Source of the DNA: Chara braunii
Taxonomy: Eukaryota > Streptophyta > Charophyceae > Charales > Characeae
Length of the DNA stretch: 64,000 bases
Direction: 5' to 3'
Assembly (NCBI GenBank): GCA_003427395.1
Contig: BFEA01000010.1
Coordinates: forward strand, 3,390,632-3,454,631
Part shown: positions 10,739 to 23,194 of the stretch, piece by piece
How the letters are laid out: each line of letters starts with the position of its first letter
Numbering within the stretch: the first letter of the stretch is position 1
Position numbers and translations under genes: made by a program
The notes under the pieces: generated by a model
Database searches by the model: none
Told to the model about the DNA's origin: nothing
Seen by the model: only the letters and a program-made list of their open reading frames with translations

Positions 10739-11063
10739 GACTCGAAGTATCCTCCGGGTCTAATCCCTCACGATATTGCACGGCTGAAGGAATAGTCGTG
10801 TAGCCACCGCGAGACCTCCGGCTTTTAGTCTGAGCATCTCGGTAAGCAAGGCAAATAGGCTCAGCACGGGGCCAGATTCCTTCCCTGCAGAGTCTAAGGC
10901 TTGGGGTGTCCTGGACAAGGACCTTGAATCCCGGCCATGGACCAACGTCCAACTAAGAACCCTCAAGAAGCAAACAGACACAAAGAAAAGATCTTCTTTA
11001 TTTTTCTCAATCCTAACCCTTGAGTAGGCCTTTAGTACGAGGCCCCTCACGTCGAACATAGGT
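10739..11063. other. LTR interior, nothing recognised
   Basis: LTR sequence of low similarity to 31.58-31.66 kb. No gene or element boundary is visible. Confidence 0.3.

Positions 11064-11118
<55 letters not shown>
11064..11118. repeat. (CA)n(TA)n microsatellite
   Basis: CA repeats run directly into TA repeats, inside the inverted LTR portion. Confidence 0.95.
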
Positions 11119-11121
<3 letters not shown>

Positions 11122-11499
11122 AAAAATAAGTGTGTGACGATCACTTCTCACAGTCTTAGTGGGGCTCCTCACAACCATATGTATACGTGTGATCGCAGGC
11201 AGTCAAATCCAAAATCCGAACCACAAAACATACCTGCAATCACATCAAAGAGTCCAACAAAAGTCCATGCACTACACGGAGTCAGCCTCAACCAATCTCT
11301 ATACTCATACCCCTCGCTTCAGTCATGCAAGCCCCAACCTCCAGCCAACCAACCATAATTAAATACTCAGCACCTATGTTAAATGGTCATTCAATAAAAG
11401 TCTGGGTGAAACCTTAATGAAACAATAAATTCACCGGGGCTAAAGCCTTTTAGGTTGAGTATTGAAGCTGAGTTGGAGTTGAGTTGTAAACTGACGAAT

Positions 11500-11862
11500 C
11501 GGCAACCGACCTGTTATCAGTGATAACAGAAGGTGATCCTTATAGGATCAAGCTGAATCTAGTCCAGATCTTGAATCAACCGATTAAGAGGACCTGTAAC
11601 ACATAACAGGCCAATCACCAAGCTAAAATCATAAGTGTATGGAGAATATAACTCCATAACACATTCTCACTCAAAATCTCCCTATAAGCTAAGCCTATGT
11701 CTACCTCTAAGCCAATGCCTAAACAAAGGTAAACCAACTGCAGAATCTCCCCTATTCAGGGTAGACTGCCAGAATCATCACCTGTCAGAATATAACCTAT
11801 CTCCCCTATTCATGGTAGACTGCCAGAATCATCACCTGTCAGAATATAACCTATCTCCTTTA
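11500..11862 (-). repeat. Short hairpins and a 54-bp tandem repeat
   Basis: Perfect hairpins occur: CTGTTATC/GATAACAG around AGT, TGATCC/GGATCA around TTATA, and CCTGT/ACAGG. They are followed by two copies of a 54-bp unit (GTAGACTGCCAGAATCATCA at 11761 and 11815). Confidence 0.7.
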
Positions 11863-11869
11863 AACTAAG

Positions 11870-12230
11870 AAAATTTCGGCAGCGCTTCCCGTAGGAAAAG
11901 TGTCTCTCCAGAATTTATATCAGTCCAAAATATGAAAACAGGAATAGTCTTCAACTTTCCAAAGTCCAATTTTGTCTAACTCCCTGAATTAGCAAAAATT
12001 TGGGCAGCACTCCGTTTAGAAAAGGAGACTCTCCAGATTTTTACTAAGCCATATATGAACTTTAGACAAACTGAACTTTGCAAAGTCAAAATTTGACTAA
12101 CTCCCTGGAGTTGCAGAAATTTCGGCAGCGCTTCCCGTAGAGAAAGTAGCGTGCCAAAATTTATACAAAGCCAAGTATAACAAATGCTCTAAGAGAATGC
12201 AGAATTGACCTAAGTAAAAATAAAGTCAGC
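11870..12230 (-). repeat. About 122-bp tandem repeat, three copies
   Basis: AAATTTCGGCAGCGCTTCCC, or a close variant, starts units near 11870, 11995 and 12116, each followed by a GTAG-purine stretch and a CCAAATTTA-like end. It is absent at the equivalent place in the 26.5-kb LTR. Confidence 0.75.
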
Positions 12231-12454
12231 TCAGAAAATGCAGAAATTGAACTAACTCCTATCGTTCTAGCACGTGGCGAGCACCTAAAGCAATTACCTG
12301 TCAAACTGGAACTCAGACTAAGTAGTGGTGTCACTCAGTCACATGCAGGCCAAACCACAAAGTTAAGTACTCTCGTCGTCCCAAATCAACTTAGCAGACA
12401 ATAGTTCATAATCTTTCAATGCTTTATCCTCTTATACCCAACTTACATAAGACA

Positions 12455-13400
12455 TAAGGTCAGGACACCCAAACTTATGGAATGAACCTTACCTTAGCTA
12501 GGCCTAAAGTCGGGCCACCCAGACTTATGGAATGAGCCCAACTTAGCCAAAGTATACACAAACACAGGGCACAACAACTTTTCTCTTCTTTGGGCATATG
12601 ACCAGGTCATTCTAGTCCCCCTGATCTGTTTAAATAACCAAGTTGTATATACCTCTCTGAACTTAATTCTTCAAGTGGGCGTAAGACTGAACCATTCATC
12701 TTAGAAACAATGCTCAGTCGCCCCGAGTTACGTTCAGTTCTACTCTTAGTTATACTCTCTTCAGATTGTGATAGGCTATAGTCAGACCACCTAAACTTAT
12801 AGAACAGTCTTACTAACTCGTTCATAAATAGGATAGTAATAAAATATAGCCAATTTATACCTTTGGGTTCCAACATGTACGGACTTTGAGTCAGACCACC
12901 TGAACTTATAGAACAGTCCGACTATCTGCCTGATTCGTTTCTCTCCGATCCAATTTGTGTGTGGCATTGGGCTAGACCACCTGAACTTACAGAACGACCT
13001 GCCCTTTGTCAAGTTCATTTTCTCATAGTAAAGCAGGGAGAGGTTGAGCCACCTAAACTTATAGAACGGCTCAGACTTCTTCGTTCATAACCAAATAAAC
13101 AGATGAAACCCAAAAATAACCAAGGCAACCAAGGCACATGAACTTACAGAACGCACTTGGCCCCTTAAAAAGTCAATCACGCGCAACCCTCTCAAGTCAG
13201 AGCAACCAGACCACCTAAACTTATAGAACAGTCTGGTCCTCAAAGCAATCCCATAGCACTAGGTCTCCCCAAACTTATGGGGACTTCCCAGCCTCCAGAG
13301 CAATCAGACCACCTAAACTTATAGAACAGTCTGACGCTCCACACAATCCACAATAAACAAGGCACTGGGTCTCCCCAAACTTATGGGGACCTCCCAACCT
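12455..13400 (-). ncRNA. Array of about 11 stem-loops, TAAGTT hexaloop (class 2)
   Basis: On the minus strand each unit reads outer arm, spacer GTT, short inner stem, TAAGTT, inner stem, GTGG-type spacer, outer arm. Plus-strand coordinates of outer arms: 12455-12460/12486-12491, 13045-13050/13068-13073, 13129-13133/13156-13160, 13205-13211/13231-13237, 13304-13309/13329-13334. Outer arms differ between units but stay complementary. Inner stems vary among CTA/TAG, CTG/CAG, CCA/TGG and CCCCA/TGGGG. The loop is nearly constant. Units repeat every 40-110 nt and the DNA between them is not conserved. The equivalent array in the plus-strand LTR is at 30388-31207. Function is unknown. Confidence 0.75.
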
Positions 13401-14068
13401 TAATGACCCAGTCAAACTTTAAAACAATACTGTCTTCCTCCCAGATGTCATTCTCTTTTGTTCACAATCTGCCTTCAGGCAATCAATAAAATTGAAACTG
13501 AGATTGCACAGACATTCTTTTATCTAGTCTGATTCATGCCCTGACAATCAACCAACAAGTTAAAGTAGGGGCGCACGCCATATACTCAGTCAAAACATGC
13601 AATGGGTAGTACAAATATGGGCTATAATATGGGTTTATAGAGGGAAAGCAATGGTTACCTTTCAGTTCCCTGCCTCCAGAACTCCTCCCGAGTTCCGGCA
13701 GAGCTCCCGCAATCGGTGGGGCGAACCTCCCACAGAGGCCTTGGCACGGATTACGGGTTGCAATCCCTCCTGCCGCCTTCCTCTCAAAACCAATGGAAAC
13801 TTTGAGACTCTCAAATCCAAGGAGGGTGCTCTCAGACTCGTGGGAGAGGGCCTTGTAATCTTGTTTCGCCTGAGGGCCCCACAATGGCGGCCAAATAAAA
13901 CGTAGCAACTTGGTCTGACCGAAAGTCAACTGTTGAAGTCAACTCTCTAACGATCTCCCGAACTACAACAATGACCCCCTCCACAACTACTCTTCCAAGC
14001 TGCAACAGCAGCCCTTCCTCACAGTCTAACCACAAACAGCTTCACGCAATCTTTGCTTCCTAAAATGA

Positions 14069-15033
14069 GGCTACAATCACATGGTCCCAAACAGCCGTGC
14101 TCAAAGTGGCACAACAATCCGCAGAATCCATGTTGTGCGACCAACTGACGCATTAGTACAGTACTATAGGATAAGGGCAGGGGACGGGCGCCTGGGTTCC
14201 TGCAACCCTTTTGAGTGGCGGGACAACCCAGAGTTGTTCAGGGTACGAGTGTTGGAAGAAGGGGAGGAAGCTAGGGTATTTCAGCCTCAGATACCCATTC
14301 AAGAGCTAGCCATAGACCTAGAAGAGTGGCAATGGTAACCAGCACAGAGGCTGGGGAAGGCTTTGGACAAGTAACTTCATCTGCATAAACTATTTGTCCA
14401 CTCCATGTATAAGATGCTACAACCTAAAAAACCGATGAGGGACATAGTCATAGATAGATGGGCCAGGCATCTCAATGTAGACAGATCCCTTCTGACACCA
14501 ATCAAATGGTTCGAAGAAAATAAGGTAAGACCAACAAAAACAGCTTCCTTACAGTGGCAGATTGCCCACCGCTGTCTACCAACGAACGCCTGGCTGATCG
14601 ATCACACCTACCTGGAGCAAAAAGGAAAAGCACTACCATGGTGTCAGAGGTGGCTCACAACCTTCCCTGCACAAAAGCGAAATGAGACCATTGAACATAT
14701 ATTCATGCAATGCCCAGTAGCACTGCTGACATGGCGATGGTGGGACCGCATCTGGTGAAAGCTGACAACAGAAACACCCTGGCCATGGTCTTGGCAGACT
14801 ATTCTGACAGGACATTATCCGACGCTGGAGCGAGCATCCACCTTTGCAGACAACATGTTCAGACTAGGCAGACGGACAATAATGTGGGCACTTTGGTGGC
14901 AGCGTTGTACCTTAGCACTCGAAGGAGTAAGAGTGGAGGGCCCCGAGCTGACAGGGCAGATAAAAGAGCTCATAGAATTAGAATTAAAACGAAGGTGGAA
15001 CAAACTCAAGCCGCAATTAGACCTCTTCTAAAC
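14069..15033 (+). pseudogene. LINE ORF2, C-terminal part with zinc-binding region
   Basis: One frame runs from 14069 to a terminal TAA at 15031-15033, with stops at 14336-14338, 14372-14374 and 14756-14758 (probably Trp to TGA). The text includes PFEWRDNPELFRVRVLEEGE, an inter-domain block KMLQPKKPMRDIVIDRWARH, and the reverse-transcriptase zinc-binding region (WQIAHRCLPTNAWL, LPWCQRW, ETIEHIFMQCPVALLTWRWW). It ends LGRRTIMWALWWQRCTLALE and ELELKRRWNKLKPQLDLF. It begins where the minus-strand fragment at 5530-6715 stops, so the two are probably halves of one 5'-truncated LINE. Confidence 0.8.
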
Positions 15034-16012
15034 TAGTCGAGATGTCAAGAGGGTGATTACTGACTTTTGCACAGAATGGCTGGGAGGACACCGGGGGGTT
15101 GGATAGCACAGGTAGAATGGGGAGGAGATCGGGCTGAGGCACTAGGTCAAGGACCACCCAGAGACCATCAGCTTACCTTCAATGAGTGGACTAACATTGA
15201 GCCCACCTTTCCGATGAGGCCATCGTCTGATTTCCCAGACCCCTTCCCGCCTCATCCCCTATCCTTGATTGAAATCCCAGAGTAACTACCTATGAATCTG
15301 TTCCCCCCGTGCCCCTCAGGGAGGCGAAAACAGGCAATGGGACACTGGACCCGATTTCCAGTAGACACAGACTCAATACATCTTAAGGGGAGGGAGGAAT
15401 TAGGATACAACTGAGCATCTGACGCCGGATTTTAGGCGTAGAGGTTTCCTCTCATTTTTTTTTCAATTTTTCTCATACCTTTTCAATACCCCTAGTCACG
15501 AAGCATGTGGTTGACCGAAAAGGGTCTGATGGGATGTACTGGTGTCCCCTAGCGGTTCCCAGATCGCAGGAAGGTAGGTTTGGAAGGTAGAGTAGAAAGT
15601 GGAAGTCTGGCAGATATATCATTTTCATCAGGCGGCCACAAAGTTGGCCGAAGAGGCAAGGGCTTTCATACCATTTTTAAATCAATTTTCAGAATTTTCT
15701 CAGACATCCCCAAAGGGTAGTGCGGTAGTGTGAGCTGGAAGGCGGACTGGGAACAGACAGGGACCACTGGTGCCCCCCAGTGGGCCCTGCTGGGCCCCGG
15801 CCCAAGACCTTGGCTTTGGATAAAACAAGATAGTTGGCAAAGGGACGGTAATCTAGCACACTATCTCATGATTCTGTATGTTTTCCTTCCAAAATGTAAG
15901 GGACGCTGGACCCGGTTTCCAGCTGGTGTTGCTCCCCACCAATAGATGGAGCCCGCCTGGGGTGCTAGCGGTGACTGCTGATTCCAGCACCGCTAGCATC
16001 ACTCGGGGTGTG

Positions 16013-16052
<40 letters not shown>
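15034..16052 (+). mobile_element. LINE 3' untranslated region and poly(A) tail
   Basis: About 1 kb of non-coding sequence follows the ORF2 stop and ends in 35 or so A residues at 16018-16052, as expected of a LINE 3' end. A phrase of the type GGAC(G)CTGGACCCGGTTTCCAG occurs twice (about 15341 and 15901). Confidence 0.7.
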
Positions 16053-16054
<2 letters not shown>

Positions 16055-16151
16055 GGTTAAGGCTCGCCCCTTTTTCTAATTACCCACAACTTTAAAACCC
16101 CCCCCCGAAACTTTTCCAACTTTTATAAACAAAAAAAAACAAAACGGCTTC

Positions 16152-16180
<29 letters not shown>
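16053..16180 (+). other. Short unique segment ending in a second poly(A) run
   Basis: About 100 bp, then A residues at about 16153-16180, directly abutting hAT sequence. This could be a transduced 3' flank carried by the LINE. GGGT follows the A run, and GGGT also ends the other hAT half when that half is re-inverted, giving a 4-bp target duplication. Confidence 0.5.
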
Positions 16181-16183
<3 letters not shown>

Positions 16184-18095
16184 TCTTCTTCGAGAATATC
16201 TCCAAAACCTTTCGCGCGTGGCTATGGCGCTTGAAGAACCTCGTCACCAACCTCGCCTGCGCGACGCGGGTGGCTACCCAATCAATCTCGCCAATGTCCT
16301 CGAGAATGAGGTTCATCACATGGGCGACGCAAGGAATCCAGAAGATGTGTTTGACGCTCTCATCCTTCTGGAAAACCTCCATCGCCACGACGTTTACCCC
16401 AGCGGAGTCCATCACGAACGCTGTGATATCGCTCAACTTCAAGTCCATGGACTTCACCCTCTTCAACCACGCGGTTGCGAGAGCAGTGGTGTCCTTCTTG
16501 CCGTGCATGACGTCGGTGGCGACATACGCTGCCCCCAAATCAGTCCCGACGAGATAGTTGCACAATGTCTGACCCCGGATGTTGGTCCAACCGTCGGTCA
16601 TGATTGTGCAACCATGCACTCTCGCCGTGTCAAGGAGTGGGCGAACACAGTTTTGGACCTCTGAATCCAGCTTGTCCAAAAGGGTCGTGCGCACCATGTG
16701 GTACGTAGGCAGTCTGGGCATGGGCGCCCCTGCAACCCCCGAGGGGATGATCTCGTGAACATGCGTTTGAAGCTTTCAAGCTTCACACAGTTGAACGTCA
16801 TCCCACTCTCAACGATGAAGCGCATGATCTGTAAATGCCACACGTGCTCCAAAGGGTCCGAATAATATGACGTGACGGCCTGCTGCCGATAGGTGCCCCG
16901 GCCACGTCCCGTCGTGGCTCGCCCGCCAAGGATCCCGACATCCAACAACCCACCAGGACTCGTAGGTATCGCGCTCTGGGCCACTACAATGTTGCACATG
17001 CGGTACAAAGGATCTAACGAACCGGTAAGCATAGGTACAGCAACGGCAGCAGCACCTGTCATCGTCGGAAGCAGGGTCGGCGACGAATCGGACACCGAAA
17101 TGGGGACCTCTGCAGTAGTCACCCCGGGCACTACCTGTTCCCCAAATCGAGGAAGGGAAGCAGCCTGTCGAGCATCTACAACTACGCGCGAAGGATCCGG
17201 TCTGTCTGCCGTAGCAACATGGTCGGCGGCCTCACCCTGCAACACTCGCGACGGTGGAGACGACAACCAAGGGTGGTCCGACGAACCGCGATCAGTTGCA
17301 GCATGGGCCGCAACAGTATTAGCCCGTGTAGCATGTGAGCGCCTGACACTGGTAAACACAGTGGCAAGTCCGGGCGAAGTGTTAGCATCCCTCCCCCACG
17401 TGCAACTCTCAACAAAAGCCCGTGTGTTGTGCTCGTCGAACGCCGCACGGCCCCCACCCTCCCGCACAGGAGGGAGCTCATTGGTCGGCACGGACCGACC
17501 AACGTGCAAACCACCTGCACCCTGTGTCATAGTTCAGCGGTGCAGACGCTGGAGCTGGTGAATATGGCGGTGTGCGACGCAGTACAGTAACTCAAACGGA
17601 TGGACTAGCGTTAGGCACCGCCCCCCAGGGGGCGGCAGTGGAAACGGGAGGCGGAACTGAGTCCTCGGGGTATCGCCGCGGTGGCCACTGGAGTTTCGGA
17701 TGCCCAGGAGGTAAGCTCTGCAATGCCTCGATAGCCGATATGAACTCCTTCGGACATTTCGTCATGTCATTCGACCAGATGGCATGCCAAACTGCAGCAG
17801 TGGTCGCCTCACATCGGAACTTCTTGCTCTTCGAGAAGTGTTCCTTGGCGGCCTTAACGCCCCCACACATCGAACGCCCGCACAACTTGCACAGGCAATG
17901 ACGACCACTCTTTCTACCCGCCGTAGTGGACCCATCCAAATAACGACCTCGTGCGACGAAATGCCATACAGGGTCATCTCTCTTGCCGTCGATCTTCAGA
18001 TCAACCTTGAACGGCGAGTCGAACATCTTCGTGTTGTGACCTTGTTTGTCAGCATTGGACGAGTCCGCCAGACCTTTTCCATGTTGGTGTGACAT
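16181..18095 (-). pseudogene. hAT transposase, N-terminal half (BED zinc finger plus DUF659)
   Basis: It starts at an ATG at 18095. Residues about 40-95 form a BED-type finger: PVWHFVARGRYL, then CLCKLCGRSMCGG and KAAKEHF (C-x2-C plus His). After a frameshift near 17.55 kb comes a low-complexity linker. Then YYSDPLEHVWHLQIMRFIVE leads into the DUF659 region, reached through a second frameshift near 16.75 kb: LPTYHMVRTTLLDKL, MTDGWTNIRGQTLCNYLVGT, ITAFVMDSAGVN, WIPCVAHVMNLILEDIG, and finally KVLEIFSKKT. There a poly(A) tract cuts it off. The missing continuation (TLLLPAETRF) is the start of the plus-strand half at 6716. Function in life: DNA cut-and-paste transposition. Now dead. Confidence 0.85.
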
Positions 18096-18560
18096 GCCAA
18101 AACGCTGGCACTACAAAATGACGATGTCGTAAACTGGAGAGAAAGCAGTTGGAGAAACCGGAATCGAAGAGATAGCGACAACAAAATGCAAAGAAACTGT
18201 TGAAAATGGAGAATCAGAAACTGCAGAAAGAACCTGGACAGGAAAGCATAAACGAAAAATAGACACACAAAGCAGAAATACACAATAAAACAACAACATA
18301 AAGAAATCAACAACCTTCAACAACCAAAAAATCAACCGTGCTCTAGAGCCCCAATGTCTGGTTTTTCAACAACAAAAAGAAATCAACAACCTTCAACAAT
18401 AGAAAAAACAGCGAAATAAAAAGGAGAAAAACGTATACATGAACCGACAAGGCACAGACCAGACAAGAACCGACCTCTCTCACATAGTACAGGATAGCGC
18501 AGCGGAAGGCTAAAATACCAATGATCAACATAATTAATGTCGCAATGCAAACCAAACATA
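18096..18560. other. Presumed hAT 5' non-coding flank
   Basis: A-rich sequence with a duplicated phrase AAGAAATCAACAACCTTCAA (near 18301 and 18379). No terminal inverted repeat was identified. Confidence 0.3.
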
Positions 18561-21500
18561 CATGATCATCTCAAGGTGTGAAGGGGCGTGGCGCTTTACA
18601 CAGGAAGAATGCGCCAGCCCCTAACATACACAGCCAAGGAGGACGGGATCAGACGAAGATAGGGGAGAACCTGAGAATGTCGTCAACACCAAGTCCCCCA
18701 TCTCTCCCTTCTCCTCCAACTAACGGACTTCTCAATATTTGCGGACTACGAGAGAGAGAGAAAGAGAGAGAGAGACGTCAGTCACCTGAGACTTCCACCA
18801 CGAGCGGGGGATCATCCCACATCTCGTCAGCCATAGTTGGTACAAACGTGGTATCGTGAAAATTTACGATTGGCAGGCGTGAAGAGGGGTCTGCGTGCGC
18901 GCTCTGGGCAACCTATGCATGACCTGTGCAAAGGTATGCCAGCCATCACGTATGAGGCGAGGAGTTGAAGAGGTGAGACTACACGCTAGGAAGGTGGATA
19001 AAGAAAAAGATGGTCTCCTACGAAAACGTTGGGGAGAGCTACGTGAGGGGCTCTTGGTGGGCGTTTTGAGCCCAACTTCAGTTCACATAACTCGTGTCTG
19101 TATGCCCGACATCTGCCAAGGATCGCTTCAGTGTTTGTATATTGATGAAGCTTGTGTGAAGCAAGTCGACATGTAAAAAAAGGGACTCCGAAAGATCGTG
19201 AGTTGTGCGTGGTGGTGACTTCCTCTAGAGAGGAGAGAAGATTTGTGACAAGTGAGCGAACTGTACACAAGGCGCGGTTAGCAGTGTTTCACGATGGAAA
19301 GACGTGAAGGTGCATGCACCTATATTTGTTGACATCAACATCCACTGTCAGCCTCCAGTGGGCTCGTGCTGAGGTGGGGATTATTATACTTTAGCCAAAT
19401 GTACTGCTTCAATTAGCTTAGTCAGTTGACAATCGGTTAGTCGCAAAAAGACACGTGCTTACGACTAAGCTCACGCAAGAGGTGATTGAGGCCGAGCATG
19501 ATTCTTATTTTGACTAACGCTCGCTGTTTTTGGCCGAGGCGATCATTGACCTTCATTTATACGCTTGCCTTGCTGAGAGACGAGCGAGGAAAACACACCG
19601 ACGATGTTCCATAGCAGACCTGCCTCAACCGTTCAGCTGAAGCAAAACGTTAATGGTATATGGAAGGGCATTGGATGTTAGCGAGATATGTAACGGCTAA
19701 ATGAAATGTGAAGAATGAACGATTGACGCCTCTCTAACTGCCACTCGTGCAAGCCTCGACATCCCAGCCAGATGATGAGGATCAATAAATAGCGGGGGAA
19801 AACGCCAGCTCATAAGTTGTCATTCATACTCTCACGAGGTGATCTTCTGGAGTGTTCGCACGTAGGGGGACAGAACGTGATGACCGAGATTACTATAGAA
19901 CTCTAATGAGGCTTAAAAGTCAGCGAACATTTCCCAAATGTTTGCATGACGTACGTTTTCTCGCCTTCAGAAGAGATGTGTCGGAGAACTCTCTTTGTTT
20001 CTGCAGTACAAGTAATACAGCGTTGAGGGTATAGGATTGAGTGTTAGAGGTTGATGACGGCTTTCTGCGACTTAATTGGGTGTGAGGTTAATTTCGTTGG
20101 TTGCGGTGTTATGCTCTTTCCAAGCATAATTACCTTTCACCTGAAATATAAGGTCTGAGGCGCCTACCTTGCTATGTGTTTTCTATCCACAGGTTGAGAC
20201 ACTTCCTTGACCAAACGTAAAAACATTGTTCAATCAATTGGTCTGAGGTGTGATCGATCAGATTGATTCTCATCTGGTTTGACTCACGGTGTTATATGAT
20301 CGGTTTAACTTCTGTGAAGCTTCTTATCGATACCATTTACCCTTTTTTTTAAGAAATAGTGCTTCCTCGTGTGCTGTTGTGCTCATTGCCCACACCTCCT
20401 TTCCTGATCTAGCCTTCTAGATCAGACAAGGTGAACTTAGTAGCAACTTCCTGATGGGGAGATGCTAACTAAGCTCGTGCCTGTCGGTCTTCGGGTAAGA
20501 TGAGGGAGTACAGAGGCTAGTACTGGCAAGTATACGCCAAGAATGAGCGCGACTGGGAACAAGGGATTGCGTAATGGATGAACTGGTTGTTATTATGATT
20601 ACCCACTTTGATGGTGGGGAAAAGGTGGCGTACCTTTTAGCCAAGTACCTCATTGACGGGGACTAATCGAAGTCATAACCCTGGTTGATGAACCGGGATA
20701 GCTCTGCATAGCCTTCTTGAGGCGTCTTGCAACACAAGATTTTGCAGGAACCTACGACAATTGGTGATGTCTTATGGGGTGATTCTAGGAGATTTGAAGA
20801 TCTACAAATAAGTACTCTTTATCACTCAGATAAACCCCATTGGCAAAGGTTCAGGACAAAAGGGTTTGTAGAACTGTCTTGTACTGAGATCATTAGTCAT
20901 GGGGAAAACTAAGTTGTGATTTCTTGACAAAGTTAAAGATTGTCTCACTGAGAAAACGACGATCCGACTGTGAATTGTACCCAATGTCTAGTTTATATGC
21001 AGCCAAATGATAGATGGTAATTTTTTATATTTTGTCGATTAACTATGTCTCCTCTATTTAATTTCGTTCGTTATTGGGTGTTCAACATTGATGCACCATA
21101 TAGGAAATGACAATGTGAACTTGAACGGTGCTCATGGCCAATTTCATATGATCTTTGATCCAATGGGTCGTCAATTCACAAAACTAATGAGCCCTGTGTA
21201 AAGCAAACCACTCTGGGATCTTCTTTAAAGGGCTCACTGTGGCCATCAATGGGTTCCTTGCGTGCTACTCCCTTGTGCCTCTTTAGTTTTGTAACAGTCA
21301 AGCTTGGGTCCTAAGGAGCATTTTCATTCGGGGTTCGTTGATATAATTCATGAATTCTTGGTCCATTGAGATGAGATAATCATCTTCCCCAGCCAGTAAT
21401 TTGTAGTGGGGTGGCTGAGATGGGTCCCTCATCGTCAGTGTGAGGCTCGATGCCCGAGTGAGGATAACTTCCCAAGGTCCTTTCGGGTAGCACTTGCCTC

Positions 21501-22873
21501 ATGCGTAAGTTGGGGCCACCATGAGTTGCATCTCATAATCACCTTCGAGTAGGACCTGTAGTTGACCATTGTATATAGTCAGGAATCACTTTCGGTCATG
21601 CCCTGCATACGCACGCTCTGAGTTTTACCTGGACTCTATGACGGTAAATACCGGCAACATCCCTAATATGCTAAGGGACTACACACCGTTGCAAAAGCAG
21701 CAGTGTCTTATAATCCCATATGAGCTTGGGATCTATAGTAGAAGCTCATCGATTGTTGTCAACTGCAGGGGTTTTCATGATAAAGAATTAAGTTTGACAA
21801 TTGAGGGCAGAGAAACTACCTGACCCTAAATCAGAACCTCATACTCGGACCGATGAGGAACCCAAAATAAACGAACCCAATACAGAGAGTGAAGCCCGTT
21901 TCTAAAGCCGTGTCTAGGACCTACCAACGAATTGTGATTGTATGTTAGACCTCAACATGTGCCATATAGGAGCGGACTTTTAGGGACCTTGATCCTTCCA
22001 GTAAATAACAGACGAGTTGAAGAAAGTTCTGATGATCAACCGTTACTGAGAAGTCATGTTCCAAGTCCACCCTGAGGGTTGTGGGAAACAAGTTGTCTGC
22101 TGAAGAGTGAGCAGTAAATCCCTGGCTGAGAAAAAAATTAATAGTAGAATTTGGCGAGAAAGTTTCAACAAACAACCTCCAACAACAAACAGCCTGAGTA
22201 TAGAGGAATTTTCAACTGCATTTCAGAAAACATAAAAAAAACAAGTGACACTCAAACCCTCTGCACCAATTGGTTAAGTTGAAAGACAACTACGGGTCAT
22301 GTATGGAAAGGAAATCATAGGGAGTAAAGACAGCATGAGAATGACTTGCGCACTCCATCGGGATAAAAAGGGCGGCTGAGAGGAAAAAGCAAACAAGGAT
22401 ATTCAGTATAGCTTAGAACTAATGAGAGTGAGTGCATTGGGATTAGAAAAGGGTCAAAGATATATTACGTACACCTTCTATTTCTAGGGATCTGACATGC
22501 AGTTACATAGCACACTCTCCTCCATTGAAATTGTTGGTCGAGCAAGAGAGGTCGTTAGTAACCAACTGTAAGAATGAAAATGAGGGATATTTCATAAACG
22601 ACATGCATAATACGGCAGGGGCGAACAGATAAAGCGGAAGACAATGGTACATTTCATAGTAGCACTCGAAAGTTAGATGTGATAGAGACTACCCAATATC
22701 GTCATGAGACAAATCATCGGTCAAGCACGCTGAACAGCCTAAATTTGGTCAGTGAGATAATCGACAATCCCTCCGCTTGACACAGGCAGCCAAATCAGGG
22801 AATTTATCAGAATCTGACTACTTCTAATTTTCACATAAGTGCAGTTTGGTCGTTTCTAGTCAAAGGGTCGGTT
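18561..22873. other. No gene recognised; anonymous DNA
   Basis: GA repeats occur near 18749-18776. A TATA-like CAATAAATAG is at about 19784-19793. A perfect 9-bp hairpin is at 20404-20425 (CTGATCTAG/CTAGATCAG, loop CCTT). No frame reads like a known protein and no element ends were found. Confidence 0.35.
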
Positions 22874-23194
22874 TTGACCAATCTTAATCTGATAGCTCTC
22901 AATGATGTTTTTCAGTACCAGTATGTCAGTGCGGTTGATTTCAAACAGATGATTTGTCAATCTTTGTTGTCCTCACTAGCTTCGCTAAGGCTTTACGTGA
23001 AGAGAGGCAAGGAGAGTCATGAACACTTTGACTCAATTTGGATCTCAATGGTAAGGTACCTTGATGAGGAGGAGACGGAGCTGGATGAGAGTAACGTCAA
23101 GCTACTCCGCAGCTTGGGCCCAAGATCTATACTGATTATCCCAGGCCGCCAGTCTCTTCTCCTCCCACAGATGGTTTTTGCTGGGGAGAATTAG
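22874..23194 (+). CDS. Unrecognised 106-codon frame
   Basis: An ATG-started frame with balanced composition (FKQMICQSLLSSLASLRLY, RYLDEEETELDESNVKLL). It shows no similarity I can name, no conserved neighbour and no second copy in the window. It could be an exon or chance. Confidence 0.12.
   Translation: MTNLNLIALNDVFQYQYVSAVDFKQMICQSLLSSLASLRLYVKRGKESHEHFDSIWISMVRYLDEEETELDESNVKLLRSLGPRSILIIPGRQSLLLPQMVFAGEN

Larger units (their letters stand above)
9995..14050 (-). mobile_element. LTR, 3' portion in inverted orientation
   Basis: Read on the minus strand it is co-linear with 29.75-32.48 kb of the plus-strand LTR. It runs from the GGCCGCC...GGGCCCTCAGG block and the AACTGAAAGGTAA block through the class-2 stem-loop array to a block starting TGACACTTGAGTGTC at 10738, the structured block, and the LTR terminus CGACA at 9995-9999. 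No PBS follows, so it behaves as a 3' or solo LTR. The 5' end is cut near 14.05 kb where LINE sequence begins. The copy contains extra tandem repeats (11.75-12.23 kb) not seen in the plus-strand copy. Confidence 0.75.
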
